Assembly (NCBI RefSeq): GCF_021390435.2
Contig: NZ_JAJVCN010000001.1
Coordinates: 868,001 to 932,000, forward strand
Direction of reading: 5' to 3'
DNA: 64,000 nt
From: Kibdelosporangium philippinense
Lineage (GTDB): Bacteria; Actinomycetota; Actinomycetes; Mycobacteriales; Pseudonocardiaceae
This document shows, one piece after another, positions 9,372-17,783 of this stretch. A model generated the notes under the pieces. That model was not told the DNA's origin and ran no database searches. It worked only from the letters and a program-made list of their open reading frames with translations. Made by a program: the position numbers and the translations under genes. How positions within the stretch are numbered: the first letter of the stretch is position 1; every line of letters begins with the position of its first letter.

Positions 9372-10297
9372 CGAGTGGTCACCTCCCGTCCGGACTCGAG
9401 CCGGCGTGCCGCCAGGGCGAGCAGTTCCGGCGCGGCCGATAAGTACCAGTAGGTCCATCGCGGGTCGCGATGGCCGAGATAGGTCGACAACACAGGCAAC
9501 CGGGCATCGACGTCTTCTCCGGCCCGATACCAGCCAAGGAGGGTTCGGACCGCGAATGTGTGGCGTAGATCGTGAATGCGTGGTCGGCAGGTCGCACTGG
9601 TTCCGATTTCTGCGCTGTCGCAAAGGTTTCGGAACACCGCGTGGATCGTGGGATAGACCATCCTGTTGCCGCGGATCGAGACGAAGAAGCTCACGGTCGT
9701 GGGCTCGCGGTGCACCGCGTCGCGCAAACGGGCGTAGCGGTGCAAGGCGGCCAGCACTGACGGCTGCACTGGAACCAGCCGGGATTTACCGAACTTCGAC
9801 TCGCGGATCGTCAACACCGCGTCCGTCTCGTCGAGATCGCTGCGGTCGAGCCGGATTGCTTCGCCGACCCGCATGCCGGTGGTCGCGAGCAGTCCGATCA
9901 GCGTGTGGTGGGTCGCCGACGCGAACCGGGTCCGCAGGCTCTGCGCACCAGTCAGCAGCGCGTCGACGTCCGCCGGGCTGAAGATGAACGGCTCGTGGCG
10001 GTGTCGCCGGGAGGCGACCAGCCCGAACGGTGGGATCTCGGTGCGCGGGTCCAGCCCTGCCATGTGCCGGGCGAATCCACGGGCGATCGTCATCCGCCGT
10101 GCCGCCATCGTGGTCGACGGGTCCACCTCGGGCGCGTTCGCCCACTCCAGCGCGGCGGCAATGGTGACTGTCGGGAGACAGGCGTCGTCGAGGAAGGCGA
10201 CGAAGCGCGGCAACAGCCGGTGGTATTCGGCCAGGTCGTGGCCCAGGCGATTGCGCAGCCGCAGGTAGTCCGCCGCGGCGTCGGACAGGGCGCTCAT
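9368..10297 (-). CDS. ritB: tyrosine recombinase RitB
   Basis: 309 aa from ATG 10297, coupled to ritA by ATGA overlap. The N-terminus (AADYLRLRNRLGHDLAEYH) is the usual short core-binding domain. The catalytic motifs are TGMRVGEAIRL, IHDLRHTFA and LGHRDPRWTYWYLS. The Tyr region is slightly unusual (TYWYLS), but both a candidate nucleophile and the R-H-R-H set are present. Middle member of the trio. Confidence 0.9.
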   Translation of the reverse strand: MSALSDAAADYLRLRNRLGHDLAEYHRLLPRFVAFLDDACLPTVTIAAALEWANAPEVDPSTTMAARRMTIARGFARHMAGLDPRTEIPPFGLVASRRHRHEPFIFSPADVDALLTGAQSLRTRFASATHHTLIGLLATTGMRVGEAIRLDRSDLDETDAVLTIRESKFGKSRLVPVQPSVLAALHRYARLRDAVHREPTTVSFFVSIRGNRMVYPTIHAVFRNLCDSAEIGTSATCRPRIHDLRHTFAVRTLLGWYRAGEDVDARLPVLSTYLGHRDPRWTYWYLSAAPELLALAARRLESGREVTTR

Positions 10298-11490
10298 CGC
10301 TGCTCTCCCGGCCAGGGCAGAGCGATCGACCGCAATGTTGCGAGGTCGACCTTGGCATAGAGTGCGGTGGTGGCTAGGTCGCGGTGGCGCAGCACCTGGC
10401 CGATATCGACGAGCTTCACGCCCCGACGCAGCATCTCGGTGGCCAGTGTGTGTCGCAGCCGATGCGCGCCAGCTCGGGGCAGCTTGGCTCGGTCACATGC
10501 GCGACGTGTCACGTCGCTGACCAGGTCCGGCCTGATTCCCCTCCTCGGTGCCTTGCAGGAGAGGAACACCGGGCGCAGCGAGGTCGCTGGCCGGACATCG
10601 GCGAGGTAGTCGGCCAGCGCTTGACCGACGTCGGCCGGCAGCGGCATCCCGTCTTCGCGGGATGCCTTGCCGCGCAGGATGATCCGGCCATCGCGCCAGT
10701 CGATATCGCCCAGCTCCAGCCGCGCCACCTCGATCGAGCGCAGCCCCAACCGCGCCACCAGGATCAGGATCGCGTAGTCGCGCGCTTGCACCGGATCGCT
10801 TCGGTCGCAGCTGTCCAGCAGCCGCTGCACCTGACCGGCGGGTAGTGCCTTGGGAATGCTCGTGTCGCGCCATCCAGCCACGGGAGGAACCGCTGTGGTC
10901 AGCAGATGCGGCGTCAAGCCGCGCACATACAAGAACTTCAGCAGCGACCGCAGTTCGGCCACCCGGCCCTTGGCCGAGCCGACGCTGACGCGTTCGCTCT
11001 CGTGCAGCAAGAATGACACCACCTGCGCCCCGCTCAACGCCTCGAACTCGAGGCGGCCGTCGGTCAGGTTCTGCTGGAGGAACCGGCGGGCGAGATTCTC
11101 GTATCGGATGATCGTCATCTCGGCCAGGCCCCGCTCCGCGGCGAGCCACCGACGGTAGTCGACCAGCAGCCGCTCCAGCGCCGATTCCGGCGCGGGCGGG
11201 TCGCCGATCACTCCTTCGCCGTGCAGGAACCGCAGCAATGGTGCGAAGCACTTGACGCTCGGCACCTTGCGCCGCCCCGCGGCAAGGCAATCGCTGCGGA
11301 GGTCGGCGATCACCGCCGGAGACAGTTGGCTGGGCTGCACGTCGTGTTCCTGCATCCACCGGCCCAACGCACCCATGTCCGTCAGCATGTTGCCGACCGC
11401 CAGGGCCGAATATCCCTGCTCCGACAAACTCGTTCGGAAACCCGAGACAAACGGTCCCATCCGACCAGGCTTCCTCCTCGTCCCCGACAT
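10294..11490 (-). CDS. ritA: tyrosine recombinase RitA
   Basis: 398 aa from ATG 11490, chosen because GGAGGCGAGG lies just upstream; the frame also opens at 11577. It is the largest member, with an extra N-terminal domain (residues 1-110), then the core-binding and catalytic domains. Motifs seen: ARLGLRSIEVARL, HRLRHTLATEML and LRHRDLATTALYAKVD. First gene of the trio, with its promoter presumably in the 130 bp to the right inverted repeat. Confidence 0.9.
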   Translation of the reverse strand: MSGTRRKPGRMGPFVSGFRTSLSEQGYSALAVGNMLTDMGALGRWMQEHDVQPSQLSPAVIADLRSDCLAAGRRKVPSVKCFAPLLRFLHGEGVIGDPPAPESALERLLVDYRRWLAAERGLAEMTIIRYENLARRFLQQNLTDGRLEFEALSGAQVVSFLLHESERVSVGSAKGRVAELRSLLKFLYVRGLTPHLLTTAVPPVAGWRDTSIPKALPAGQVQRLLDSCDRSDPVQARDYAILILVARLGLRSIEVARLELGDIDWRDGRIILRGKASREDGMPLPADVGQALADYLADVRPATSLRPVFLSCKAPRRGIRPDLVSDVTRRACDRAKLPRAGAHRLRHTLATEMLRRGVKLVDIGQVLRHRDLATTALYAKVDLATLRSIALPWPGEQR

Positions 11491-11618
11491 GGCCTCGCCT
11501 CCGTCCCGGAGCACCCTGCTCCGACACCAGAAGCGTCCCTCTCCGACGGAACTATGCCGACCAACCGGCAAGGCCAAGTTCAGTCACGCAGGGGATTTCG
11601 CTGTCACACCACAAGATC

Positions 11619-11648
11619 CTCGGCATAGTCGCGGGGTCGGGATAGGTC
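11619..11648 (-). repeat. right 30-bp inverted repeat of the RIT element
   Basis: Exact reverse complement of 8275-8304. It is followed outward by a second small palindrome (11652-11671) before istB resumes at 11675. Confidence 0.95.
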
Positions 11649-11674
11649 GATCTATGCCGAACTCGGCATAGGTC

Positions 11675-11932
11675 GATGACATTGGGCTGCTGCCGGTCAG
11701 CCCGGATGCCGCCGAAGGCTTCTACAGGCTGGTCGATGCCGCCTACGAACGACGAGCCCTCGCTGTCAGCTCGAACCTGCACCCGTCCGGGTTCGACGAA
11801 ATCATGCCCAAAACCCTGGCCACCGCGACGGTCGACCGGCTGCTGCACCACGCCCACGTCGTGGTCACCCAAGGTGACAGCTTCCGGCTCGCCCAGGCCA
11901 CCTCCGGCAAAGGGGTGACGCCCTTGACCTGA
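11675..11932 (+). pseudogene. istB: istB 3' part, split by the RIT element
   Basis: Resumes the IstB frame with DDIGLLPVSPDAAEGFYRLV and continues through AVSSNLHPSGFDEIMPKTLA to the C-terminus, stop TGA 11930-11932. The sequence is fully conserved with no other lesion, so the RIT insertion is the only thing inactivating istB. About 110 bp of IS21 terminal repeats follow. Confidence 0.93.
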
Positions 11933-12258
11933 TCCCAGCCCCAACCAAAGGCGGGGAAATATCTGGCCGCCGTTGGGGAGAACAGGTGGCCACCAGCGGG
12001 GAGAACTCCAGGCCGTCTATGGGGAAAACTGAAAGGCCATTGACACACAGGGCTTCGGCGTGGTCGGGTCGCGTCCGATTTGTGTTCAAGCGTGGCTGAC
12101 TTCGACAAGATCAAGACGGTTCGCGCGAACGTCATGCCATGGGAGGGGTGGCGACGTCCCGTCAAGGTGTCAGGCCGCCGTCCGCCCTTCGCTACAACCT
12201 TTGCTCAACCTATCGAGTTGCGATAGATTCTCATCGCGACTCGATAGGAAGGTGGATC

Positions 12259-12750
12259 ATGGGGAAGCTGACAATGCATGCGCTGCGCGCCGTGCTGGTG
12301 TTGATGCTCGCTGGCACCTTGTTCGTACAGGCGTTGATGGTGTGGGTGTTGATCAGCGGGAGCGACCCAGAGGACGGGATGCTCCCGCTGACCCCGCTGC
12401 GCGTGATCACGATCCTGGGCATCGGGACGGTCCAGGTCATCGGGGTCTGCGTATGGCGGCTGGTGACGATGGTGCGACGCGGCACCGTGTTCTCCCACGC
12501 CGCCTTCCGCTACGTGGACATCATCATCGGCGCGGTCGTGGCGGCTGCCCTCGTGTGGTTCGCGGTCACGGCCATCAACGCGCCGGGCCAGCGGGACGAC
12601 CCGGGCGTCACCCTCATCATGGGCGGGATCGGCGTCGCCATCCTGGGAGTCGCGCTCATCGTGCTCGTACTGCGGATGCTGCTCGCCCAGGCCGTCGCGC
12701 GCGACGTCGAAGCGTCGCAGATGCGGGCCGAGTTGGACGAGGTGATCTGA
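12259..12750 (+). CDS. DUF2975 membrane protein
   Basis: 163 aa from ATG 12259 with GGAAGGTGG upstream. Four hydrophobic segments (about residues 8-30, 48-70, 88-108 and 120-142), with the second loop FSHAAFRYVDIIIGA typical of DUF2975. In most actinomycetes this gene overlaps a small Cro/C1-type helix-turn-helix gene starting ATGCC. Here the overlapping ATG (12750) and the first codons MPIAVV survive, but the rest of the partner is replaced by unrelated DNA. The divergent upstream region (12180-12258) holds the AT-rich TATCGAGTTGCGATA dyad, a probable operator. Confidence 0.8.
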   Translation: MGKLTMHALRAVLVLMLAGTLFVQALMVWVLISGSDPEDGMLPLTPLRVITILGIGTVQVIGVCVWRLVTMVRRGTVFSHAAFRYVDIIIGAVVAAALVWFAVTAINAPGQRDDPGVTLIMGGIGVAILGVALIVLVLRMLLAQAVARDVEASQMRAELDEVI

Positions 12751-12757
12751 TGCCAAT

Positions 12758-12857
12758 CGCCGTCGTCGACAGCGGCGTCGGCGGGCGCGACCGCAGTGGT
12801 GGCCAGCAGTGTCGCGCTGGCGAACGCCGCCATCAGGTGGGAGCGTGGACGAGTCAT
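12758..12857 (-). pseudogene. 5' end of a secreted-protein gene, cut off at a DNA joint
   Basis: On the minus strand ATG 12857 follows a near-consensus ribosome site (CCCGAGGAGGATCGATC). It encodes a signal peptide, MTRPRSHLMAAFASATLLAT then TAVAPADAAVDDG. After about 33 codons the frame runs into the reverse complement of the DUF2975 gene, where the residues become meaningless. So only the start region of the gene remains. A rearrangement joint near 12752-12765 has removed both this gene's body and the HTH partner of DUF2975. Confidence 0.6.
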
Positions 12858-13176
12858 GATCGATCCTCCTCGGGCCGTGATGCCTTGTGCCCACTCCACG
12901 AACGGCAAGATCATGCCCAAACGTCATACGCCTCCACACTTGTCAGCCCTGCGGGATGGCAGCAAGGAGCCATGCCGGGGCACGCACCTGGACGAATCCA
13001 TGGACGTCCGCAGACGCCATGTCGACCGCGAATACCAGCAGCGGCGCCAGGTTCATGGCTGGATGCCAGTCCGTTGATGGGACGAGGGATCGGTTCCTGG
13101 GTCCGGTGCGATCACTTCGGCTGAAGGTGTGGCCGCCCAGATTGGGGCACACTGACCGGATGACGGGACGGGAAAC

Positions 13177-15813
13177 GTGACCTTCGGAGACGCCGAGACG
13201 GAGCCGCCGAGCGGTGTGCACGACGAGCTGTACGGAAGGGAAGCTGAGCGGTCCACATTAGAGCGAATGCTCGCCGTGGCAAGAACTGGCCGCGGCAGTG
13301 CGGCGGTACTGTGGGGTGATCCGGGCATAGGCAAGACAGCGTTGCTGGACTACGCCACCAGGTGCGCGGATGGTTTCCGGGTACTGACGTGCCGGGGCAC
13401 GCGTCTGGAGTCGGCGACGGCGTTCGCGGCGTTGCACGCGCTGCTGTGGCCGGTGATGGACCGGATCGGCAACTTGCCTTCCCCGCAAGCGACAGCGCTG
13501 CGTGCCGCGCTCGGGCTTGTCGACGCGCCGGCCCAGGCGTTCCTGATCGGGGCGGCGGTGCTGACCCTGCTGTCCGATTTGGCCGAGGAAGAACCCGTTT
13601 TGGTGGTCGCGGACGACGCGCAGTGGCTTGACCCGCCGTCGGCTGAATGTCTGTCTTTCGTGGCGCGGCGGGTAGAGAGCGAACGGATCGTGCTGCTGTC
13701 GACCGCGCACGACGATCCAGCGGGCTCCGTCCATGACCGGCCGGTCCGCCTGCACATCGAGGGGCTTGCGGAAGACAGCGCGCGCCGCGTGATCGAATCA
13801 CGGGGTCTTGGGCTCAACGCGGCGCGTACGAGGACAATGCTGCAGATAGCGCAGGGCAATCCCTTGGCACTGCGAGAACTCGCGGGCACGGAGCTCGCTC
13901 CGGTCGAGTCTGGCCGGGTCCCGGTCGGTCCCCGGTTGCGCCACGCTTTCGAAGCCCGGATCGCGTCGCTTCCGAGTGAGGTGCGGACCCTGCTGCTGAT
14001 CGTGGCGGCCGAGGACTGCGGAGATCTCAGTGTGGTACGTGCGGTGGCTGGAACGTACGGCGTCCCGGCGGAGGCGTGGGACCGGGCACTCGGTTCCGGA
14101 CTGCTGCGACTGGGCGACGGCCGGGTCGAGCTGCGCCATCCGGTGGTGCGGGCGGTTGTCTACGACCAGGCACCGGCCGACGTGCGCCGGGAAGTTCATC
14201 GAGCGCTGGCCGAGCAGCTCAGTGGAACCGACGACGCCGACCGCAGGGCGTGGCAGCTCGCCTCCGCGGCCGAGGGACCGGACGAGGACGTCGCCGCGTT
14301 ACTTGATGTTTCGGCGGCTCGGGCCTGGCTGCGCGGCGGCTGCCTCGCGTCCGCCCGGACCCTTCGCCGCGCCGCTGCCTTGTCACCGGAGCCCGAGCGC
14401 GCGGCGTTCCGGCTCGCCCGAGCAGCCCGGGCGGCGTGGGAGGGAGGCGATGTCGAGTCGGCCCGTGAGCTGCTGACGGCCGCCGCGGAGCGGACGACAG
14501 GCCCGGCCGTGGCGGCGGCGAGCGGCGGCCTTGAGGGACTGATCGAATTCGTGCACGGTGACCCGGATCGCGCTCGGCGGCTGCTGCTGCGGGACGCGGA
14601 CGATGACGAGGCCTTGCGGGCGCTCGCTTCGAGGGCGAGCTGGTCCGCCGGGCTGCAGGAGGGGTGTCCCTGGAGCAAACGCGGGGTGGCGCTGCCCTCC
14701 GGCGACGGCGACGCCAATGCCTGGATGCTGCCGCCGGCGCCACTGGCGCTCGTCTGGGGCCTGGGCCGGCAGGCGCGCGAGGCGTACGTGCGAGCGGCGG
14801 CCGAGCTGCGCGCGCGGGGTGCCGTGACGGGCCTGGCCTTCACGGTGTCGCAGTCGGCCACGATGGGAATTGTCAGCGGCCGGTGGGACGACGCCGCCGT
14901 GGATGCCACGGAGGCACTGCGGCTTGCCGAGGAGAGCGGCGCGGACAACGCCGCCGCACAATGCCTGAACTCGTTGGTCTGGCTGGCCGCGATGCGTGGC
15001 GACGAACACGCGGCCACGGAGTTGGCAGAGCGGTCGCTGCGGCTTTCGCGACGGCGCAAGGTTCGAGCGCTGATCGCCGCGACCTACTGGCACCTCGGAG
15101 TGAGCGCGCTGGGAGCAGGCAAGGCGGAGACCGCACTTGACCGGCTGGAAAAGATGATCGTCCCCGGGCACGACGCCGACCATCCGACCTTCGCCGTGCT
15201 GGCCGCGTCCGACGCGGTCGAGGCCGCGGTCCGGGTTGGACGGCTCGATCAGGCCCGGGCGCACCTGGCGCTGCTCACCGACTGGGTGAAGCGCTCGGGT
15301 GCTCGGTGGGCGGAAGCCTCGTCGTACCACTGTCAGGCATTGCTGGCCGAGGACGCGCACGCCGAGGACCTGTTCACCCGGGCGTTGGCCACCTCGGACG
15401 CGGCCGATCACCCCTTCGCCCACGCCAGGACCGAATTGCTCTACGGCGAGTGGTTGCGGCGCATGCGCCGACGCGCCGAGGCCCGGGTGCGGCTCGCCGC
15501 CGCACGCGAGACGTTCGACCGGCTGGGCGCGCGACCATGGGCGGACCGGGCCAGCCAGGAGCTGGCGCTGTGCGGGGACCGGACGACCGGTTCGGCGGGC
15601 AGGGACGAGCGGGATCTGCTGACGCCGCAGGAACTGCGGATCGCCCGGCTCGCCGCCGAGAGCCTGACCAACCGGGAGATCGCCGCACAGCTGTTCATCA
15701 GCCCCCGCACGGTAGGACACCACCTTTCGCGCGTGTTCGCGAAGCTGGGCCTGCTGACCCGCGCCGAACTGGTCACAGTGGACTTCGAGAACGGAATGCG
15801 GTTCACGCGGTAG
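13177..15813 (+). CDS. LAL-type LuxR transcriptional regulator
   Basis: 878 aa from GTG 13177. The N-terminal STAND/AAA ATPase has Walker A GDPGIGKT (residues 47-54) and Walker B VLVVADDAQWLD (141-152). A long helical/TPR-like middle follows, then a C-terminal LuxR helix-turn-helix (LTPQELRIARLAAESLTNRE, IAAQLFISPRTVGHHLSRVF). This is the standard architecture and length of large ATP-binding LuxR regulators, which sense a ligand in the middle region and activate neighbouring operons. It lies directly upstream of the reductase/ADH/amidohydrolase/ALDH genes on the same strand and is their likely regulator (inference from position). Confidence 0.88.
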   Translation: MTFGDAETEPPSGVHDELYGREAERSTLERMLAVARTGRGSAAVLWGDPGIGKTALLDYATRCADGFRVLTCRGTRLESATAFAALHALLWPVMDRIGNLPSPQATALRAALGLVDAPAQAFLIGAAVLTLLSDLAEEEPVLVVADDAQWLDPPSAECLSFVARRVESERIVLLSTAHDDPAGSVHDRPVRLHIEGLAEDSARRVIESRGLGLNAARTRTMLQIAQGNPLALRELAGTELAPVESGRVPVGPRLRHAFEARIASLPSEVRTLLLIVAAEDCGDLSVVRAVAGTYGVPAEAWDRALGSGLLRLGDGRVELRHPVVRAVVYDQAPADVRREVHRALAEQLSGTDDADRRAWQLASAAEGPDEDVAALLDVSAARAWLRGGCLASARTLRRAAALSPEPERAAFRLARAARAAWEGGDVESARELLTAAAERTTGPAVAAASGGLEGLIEFVHGDPDRARRLLLRDADDDEALRALASRASWSAGLQEGCPWSKRGVALPSGDGDANAWMLPPAPLALVWGLGRQAREAYVRAAAELRARGAVTGLAFTVSQSATMGIVSGRWDDAAVDATEALRLAEESGADNAAAQCLNSLVWLAAMRGDEHAATELAERSLRLSRRRKVRALIAATYWHLGVSALGAGKAETALDRLEKMIVPGHDADHPTFAVLAASDAVEAAVRVGRLDQARAHLALLTDWVKRSGARWAEASSYHCQALLAEDAHAEDLFTRALATSDAADHPFAHARTELLYGEWLRRMRRRAEARVRLAAARETFDRLGARPWADRASQELALCGDRTTGSAGRDERDLLTPQELRIARLAAESLTNREIAAQLFISPRTVGHHLSRVFAKLGLLTRAELVTVDFENGMRFTR

Positions 15814-15932
15814 CGGGATACCTATTCAGCGACCGATGCGGTGGGCGCCGCGCGATCTCTAGCGTCTGACGGCGGCAGATACGGATGGGTGCCGTCAGCG
15901 GACGGCACTCCGACGCACAGGGACGAGCAAGC

Positions 15933-16571
15933 GTGACCACAATCGGCATTGCCGGCGCGGGAACAATGGGGACCTCCATCGCGAGGCATTTGGCAGGAGC
16001 GGGCCATGACATTCTCTTGGCCGGGCGGGACATGGAGAAGGTCAAGGCGGCCGCGGCGACGGCAGGGGAGCGTGTACGGGCGGTCGACGTCGCCGAGGCC
16101 GCGGACGCGGAGATGTTCCTGCCCGCGCTGTGGTACCCCGGCACGGTGGACCTGGCGCGCGAGCACGCCGCCGCACTGGCCGGGAAGATCGTGATCGACA
16201 TCGCGAACCCGCTGGACGAGACCTTCACCGGGCTCTCCTTGGCCCCCACGACCAGTGCCGCGGAGGAGCTGGTGCGCGGCGTCGACGGAATCCGCGTGGT
16301 GAAGGCGTTCAACACCGTTCCCGGGCCGGTGATGTCGGCGGGGAGCTTCAAGGGCACCACGCCGCTGGACGTGTTCGTCGCCAGTGATGATGCCGAGGCC
16401 AAGCAGCAGGTGCTGGCGCTGTTGGGCGGCAGCGTGTTCCGCGGCGTGGACGCGGGCTCACTGGCCAACGCCCGGTTGCTGGAACGGATGTGTGCGTTCG
16501 GGATCGAGCTCAGCCAGCGGTACGACCTCGGGTTCGAGTTCGCCTTCAAGTTCCTCCCGGAACAGCTGTGA
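15933..16571 (+). CDS. F420-dependent NADP reductase-like oxidoreductase
   Basis: 212 aa from GTG 15933, preceded by GGGACGAG. Rossmann motif GIAGAGTMGTSIARHLAGAG at the N-terminus, then the fold conserved in NADPH:F420 oxidoreductases and related reductases (ADAEMFLPALWYPG, IVIDIANPLD, VKAFNTV). In the family it moves hydride between NADPH and reduced F420 or a related carrier. The start overlaps no other gene, and the next gene (ADH) begins 80 bp later. It may recycle cofactor for the dehydrogenases downstream. F420 use itself cannot be shown from sequence. Confidence 0.75.
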   Translation: MTTIGIAGAGTMGTSIARHLAGAGHDILLAGRDMEKVKAAAATAGERVRAVDVAEAADAEMFLPALWYPGTVDLAREHAAALAGKIVIDIANPLDETFTGLSLAPTTSAAEELVRGVDGIRVVKAFNTVPGPVMSAGSFKGTTPLDVFVASDDAEAKQQVLALLGGSVFRGVDAGSLANARLLERMCAFGIELSQRYDLGFEFAFKFLPEQL

Positions 16572-16650
16572 CCCGGTCGGCCCGGCACCCCGGAACGAGG
16601 AGTACCGCCCTTGTCCACACCAGGCGCGTTGATCCCTGCTGGAGTGCGTG

Positions 16651-17763
16651 ATGCGGAAGGCGACCGCGGCCGTCGTTGAACGGACCGACGGCCCGTTCAC
16701 CCTCACGGACATCGTCCTCGACGAGCCCCGCACGACCGAACTGCTGGTGCGGATCACCGCGGTGGGCATGTGCCACACCGATCTCTCGGTGCGGGCGGGG
16801 GCGACCCCGTTCCCGCTGCCGGGAGTGCTCGGCCACGAGGGTGCGGGAGTCGTGGAGGCAGTCGGCGACGGGGTCACCAAGGTGGCTCCAGGCGACCAGG
16901 TCCTCATCAGTTTCACCTCGTGCGGGAAGTGCGTGCGCTGCCTCACCGGACGCCCCTCGACGTGCGTGCTGTGGCCTTCGCTCAACCTGCTCGGTGGCAT
17001 GCGACCCGACGGGTCCGCGCCCCTGCACCGCTGCCGCGGCGGAGCCCCACTGCACGGGCACTTCTTCGGCCAGTCGTCCTTCGCCAGCCACGCGCTGACC
17101 AATGAACGGAACGTGGTCAAGGTCGCCGCAGCCGCACCGCTGGAGCTGTTGGCGCCACTCGGGTGCGGCGTACAGACCGGGGCCGGTTCGGTGTTCAACG
17201 TTCTGCGCCCGCAAGCCGGCGGTTCGCTCGCGGTGTTCGGGGCGGGCGCGGTGGGTTTGTCCGCCGTGCTCGCCGCCGCCAACACACCGGTGACCCGGAT
17301 CATCGTCGTCGACCTCAACGACTCCCGGTTGGCGTTGGCCCGGCGACTCGGCGCCACCGAACTGGTGAACGGCCGGGACGTTGACGTGGTCCAGGCCATC
17401 CGGGACATCACCGGTGACGGAGTCCACTACGCACTGGAGACGACCGGCAGCACCCAGGTGCTGCGGCAGGCCGTCGACGCGTTGTCCGTCGGGGGCACGT
17501 GCGGGGTGGTCGGCGCGCCGCCCTTCGGCAGCGAGGTGCGCCTGGACGTGCCGCAGATGCTCGTCCGCAACCCGAAGATCGTCGGCATCAACCAGGGCAA
17601 CGCTGTGCCCGACGAGTTTCTGCCGACGCTGATGACACTGCACGCACTGGGCAAACTGCCCGTCGACGAGCTGATCAGTCCTTTCCCGTTCCACGACATC
17701 GAAACCGCGGCCGAGGCCATGCGCCACGGCGACGTCATCAAGCCGGTGCTCCGGCTTGCCTGA
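16651..17763 (+). CDS. zinc-dependent alcohol dehydrogenase, aryl-alcohol type
   Basis: 370 aa from ATG 16651 (GTG 16648 adjacent). GroES-like catalytic domain with zinc ligands C41 (GMCHTD), H62-E63 (GHEGAG) and a later Cys in PLGCGVQTGAG. The structural zinc cysteines are C91, C94, C97 and C105. The Rossmann motif GAGAVGLSAV is followed by VVDLNDSRL, which suggests NAD. The arrangement resembles benzyl/aryl-alcohol dehydrogenases, which oxidise aromatic alcohols to aldehydes. That fits the aldehyde dehydrogenase two genes downstream. Only 20 bp separate it from the amidohydrolase gene. Confidence 0.82.
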   Translation: MRKATAAVVERTDGPFTLTDIVLDEPRTTELLVRITAVGMCHTDLSVRAGATPFPLPGVLGHEGAGVVEAVGDGVTKVAPGDQVLISFTSCGKCVRCLTGRPSTCVLWPSLNLLGGMRPDGSAPLHRCRGGAPLHGHFFGQSSFASHALTNERNVVKVAAAAPLELLAPLGCGVQTGAGSVFNVLRPQAGGSLAVFGAGAVGLSAVLAAANTPVTRIIVVDLNDSRLALARRLGATELVNGRDVDVVQAIRDITGDGVHYALETTGSTQVLRQAVDALSVGGTCGVVGAPPFGSEVRLDVPQMLVRNPKIVGINQGNAVPDEFLPTLMTLHALGKLPVDELISPFPFHDIETAAEAMRHGDVIKPVLRLA

Positions 17764-17783
17764 AGATCGGTACGAAAGCAACC

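Larger units (their letters stand above)
8275..11674 (-). mobile_element. RIT element (recombinase in trio) inside istB
   Basis: Three consecutive minus-strand tyrosine recombinase genes with 4-bp overlaps, in the size order 398, 309 and 329 aa, are bounded by perfect 30-bp inverted repeats (8275-8304 and 11619-11648). The right end carries an extra palindromic unit (CTATGCCGA..TCGGCATAG, 11652-11671), so that both extreme ends read GACCTAT(C/G)CCGA inward. RIT elements are known as stable trios of RitA, RitB and RitC with such ends. The host gene istB resumes in frame directly outside. No cargo gene is present. Confidence 0.9.
6094..12045 (+). mobile_element. IS21-family element, interrupted by a RIT element
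   Basis: The ends are TGTCCGTGGCC (6094) and GGCCATTGACA (12045), i.e. TGT...ACA inverted termini. Several internal subterminal repeats with GGCCAG and TCCCC follow at both ends, as IS21 elements have. The 6 bp outside each end are identical, CACAGG at 6088-6093 and 12046-12051, a perfect target duplication. It carries istA and istB. Without the 3.4-kb RIT insertion in istB it would be about 2.55 kb, the normal IS21 size. The insertion lies in a short stretch just right of the tRNA-Pro scar. Confidence 0.93.

Noticed and set aside
8382..11490. Phage or ICE integrases belonging to the tRNA-Pro att sites
   Set aside because: Three overlapping recombinases with their own inverted repeats inside istB form a RIT element; they are not linked to the att-like scars.
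14383..15723. 446-aa minus-strand frame opposite the LAL regulator
   Set aside because: Shadow frame; the plus strand carries Walker and LuxR motifs.
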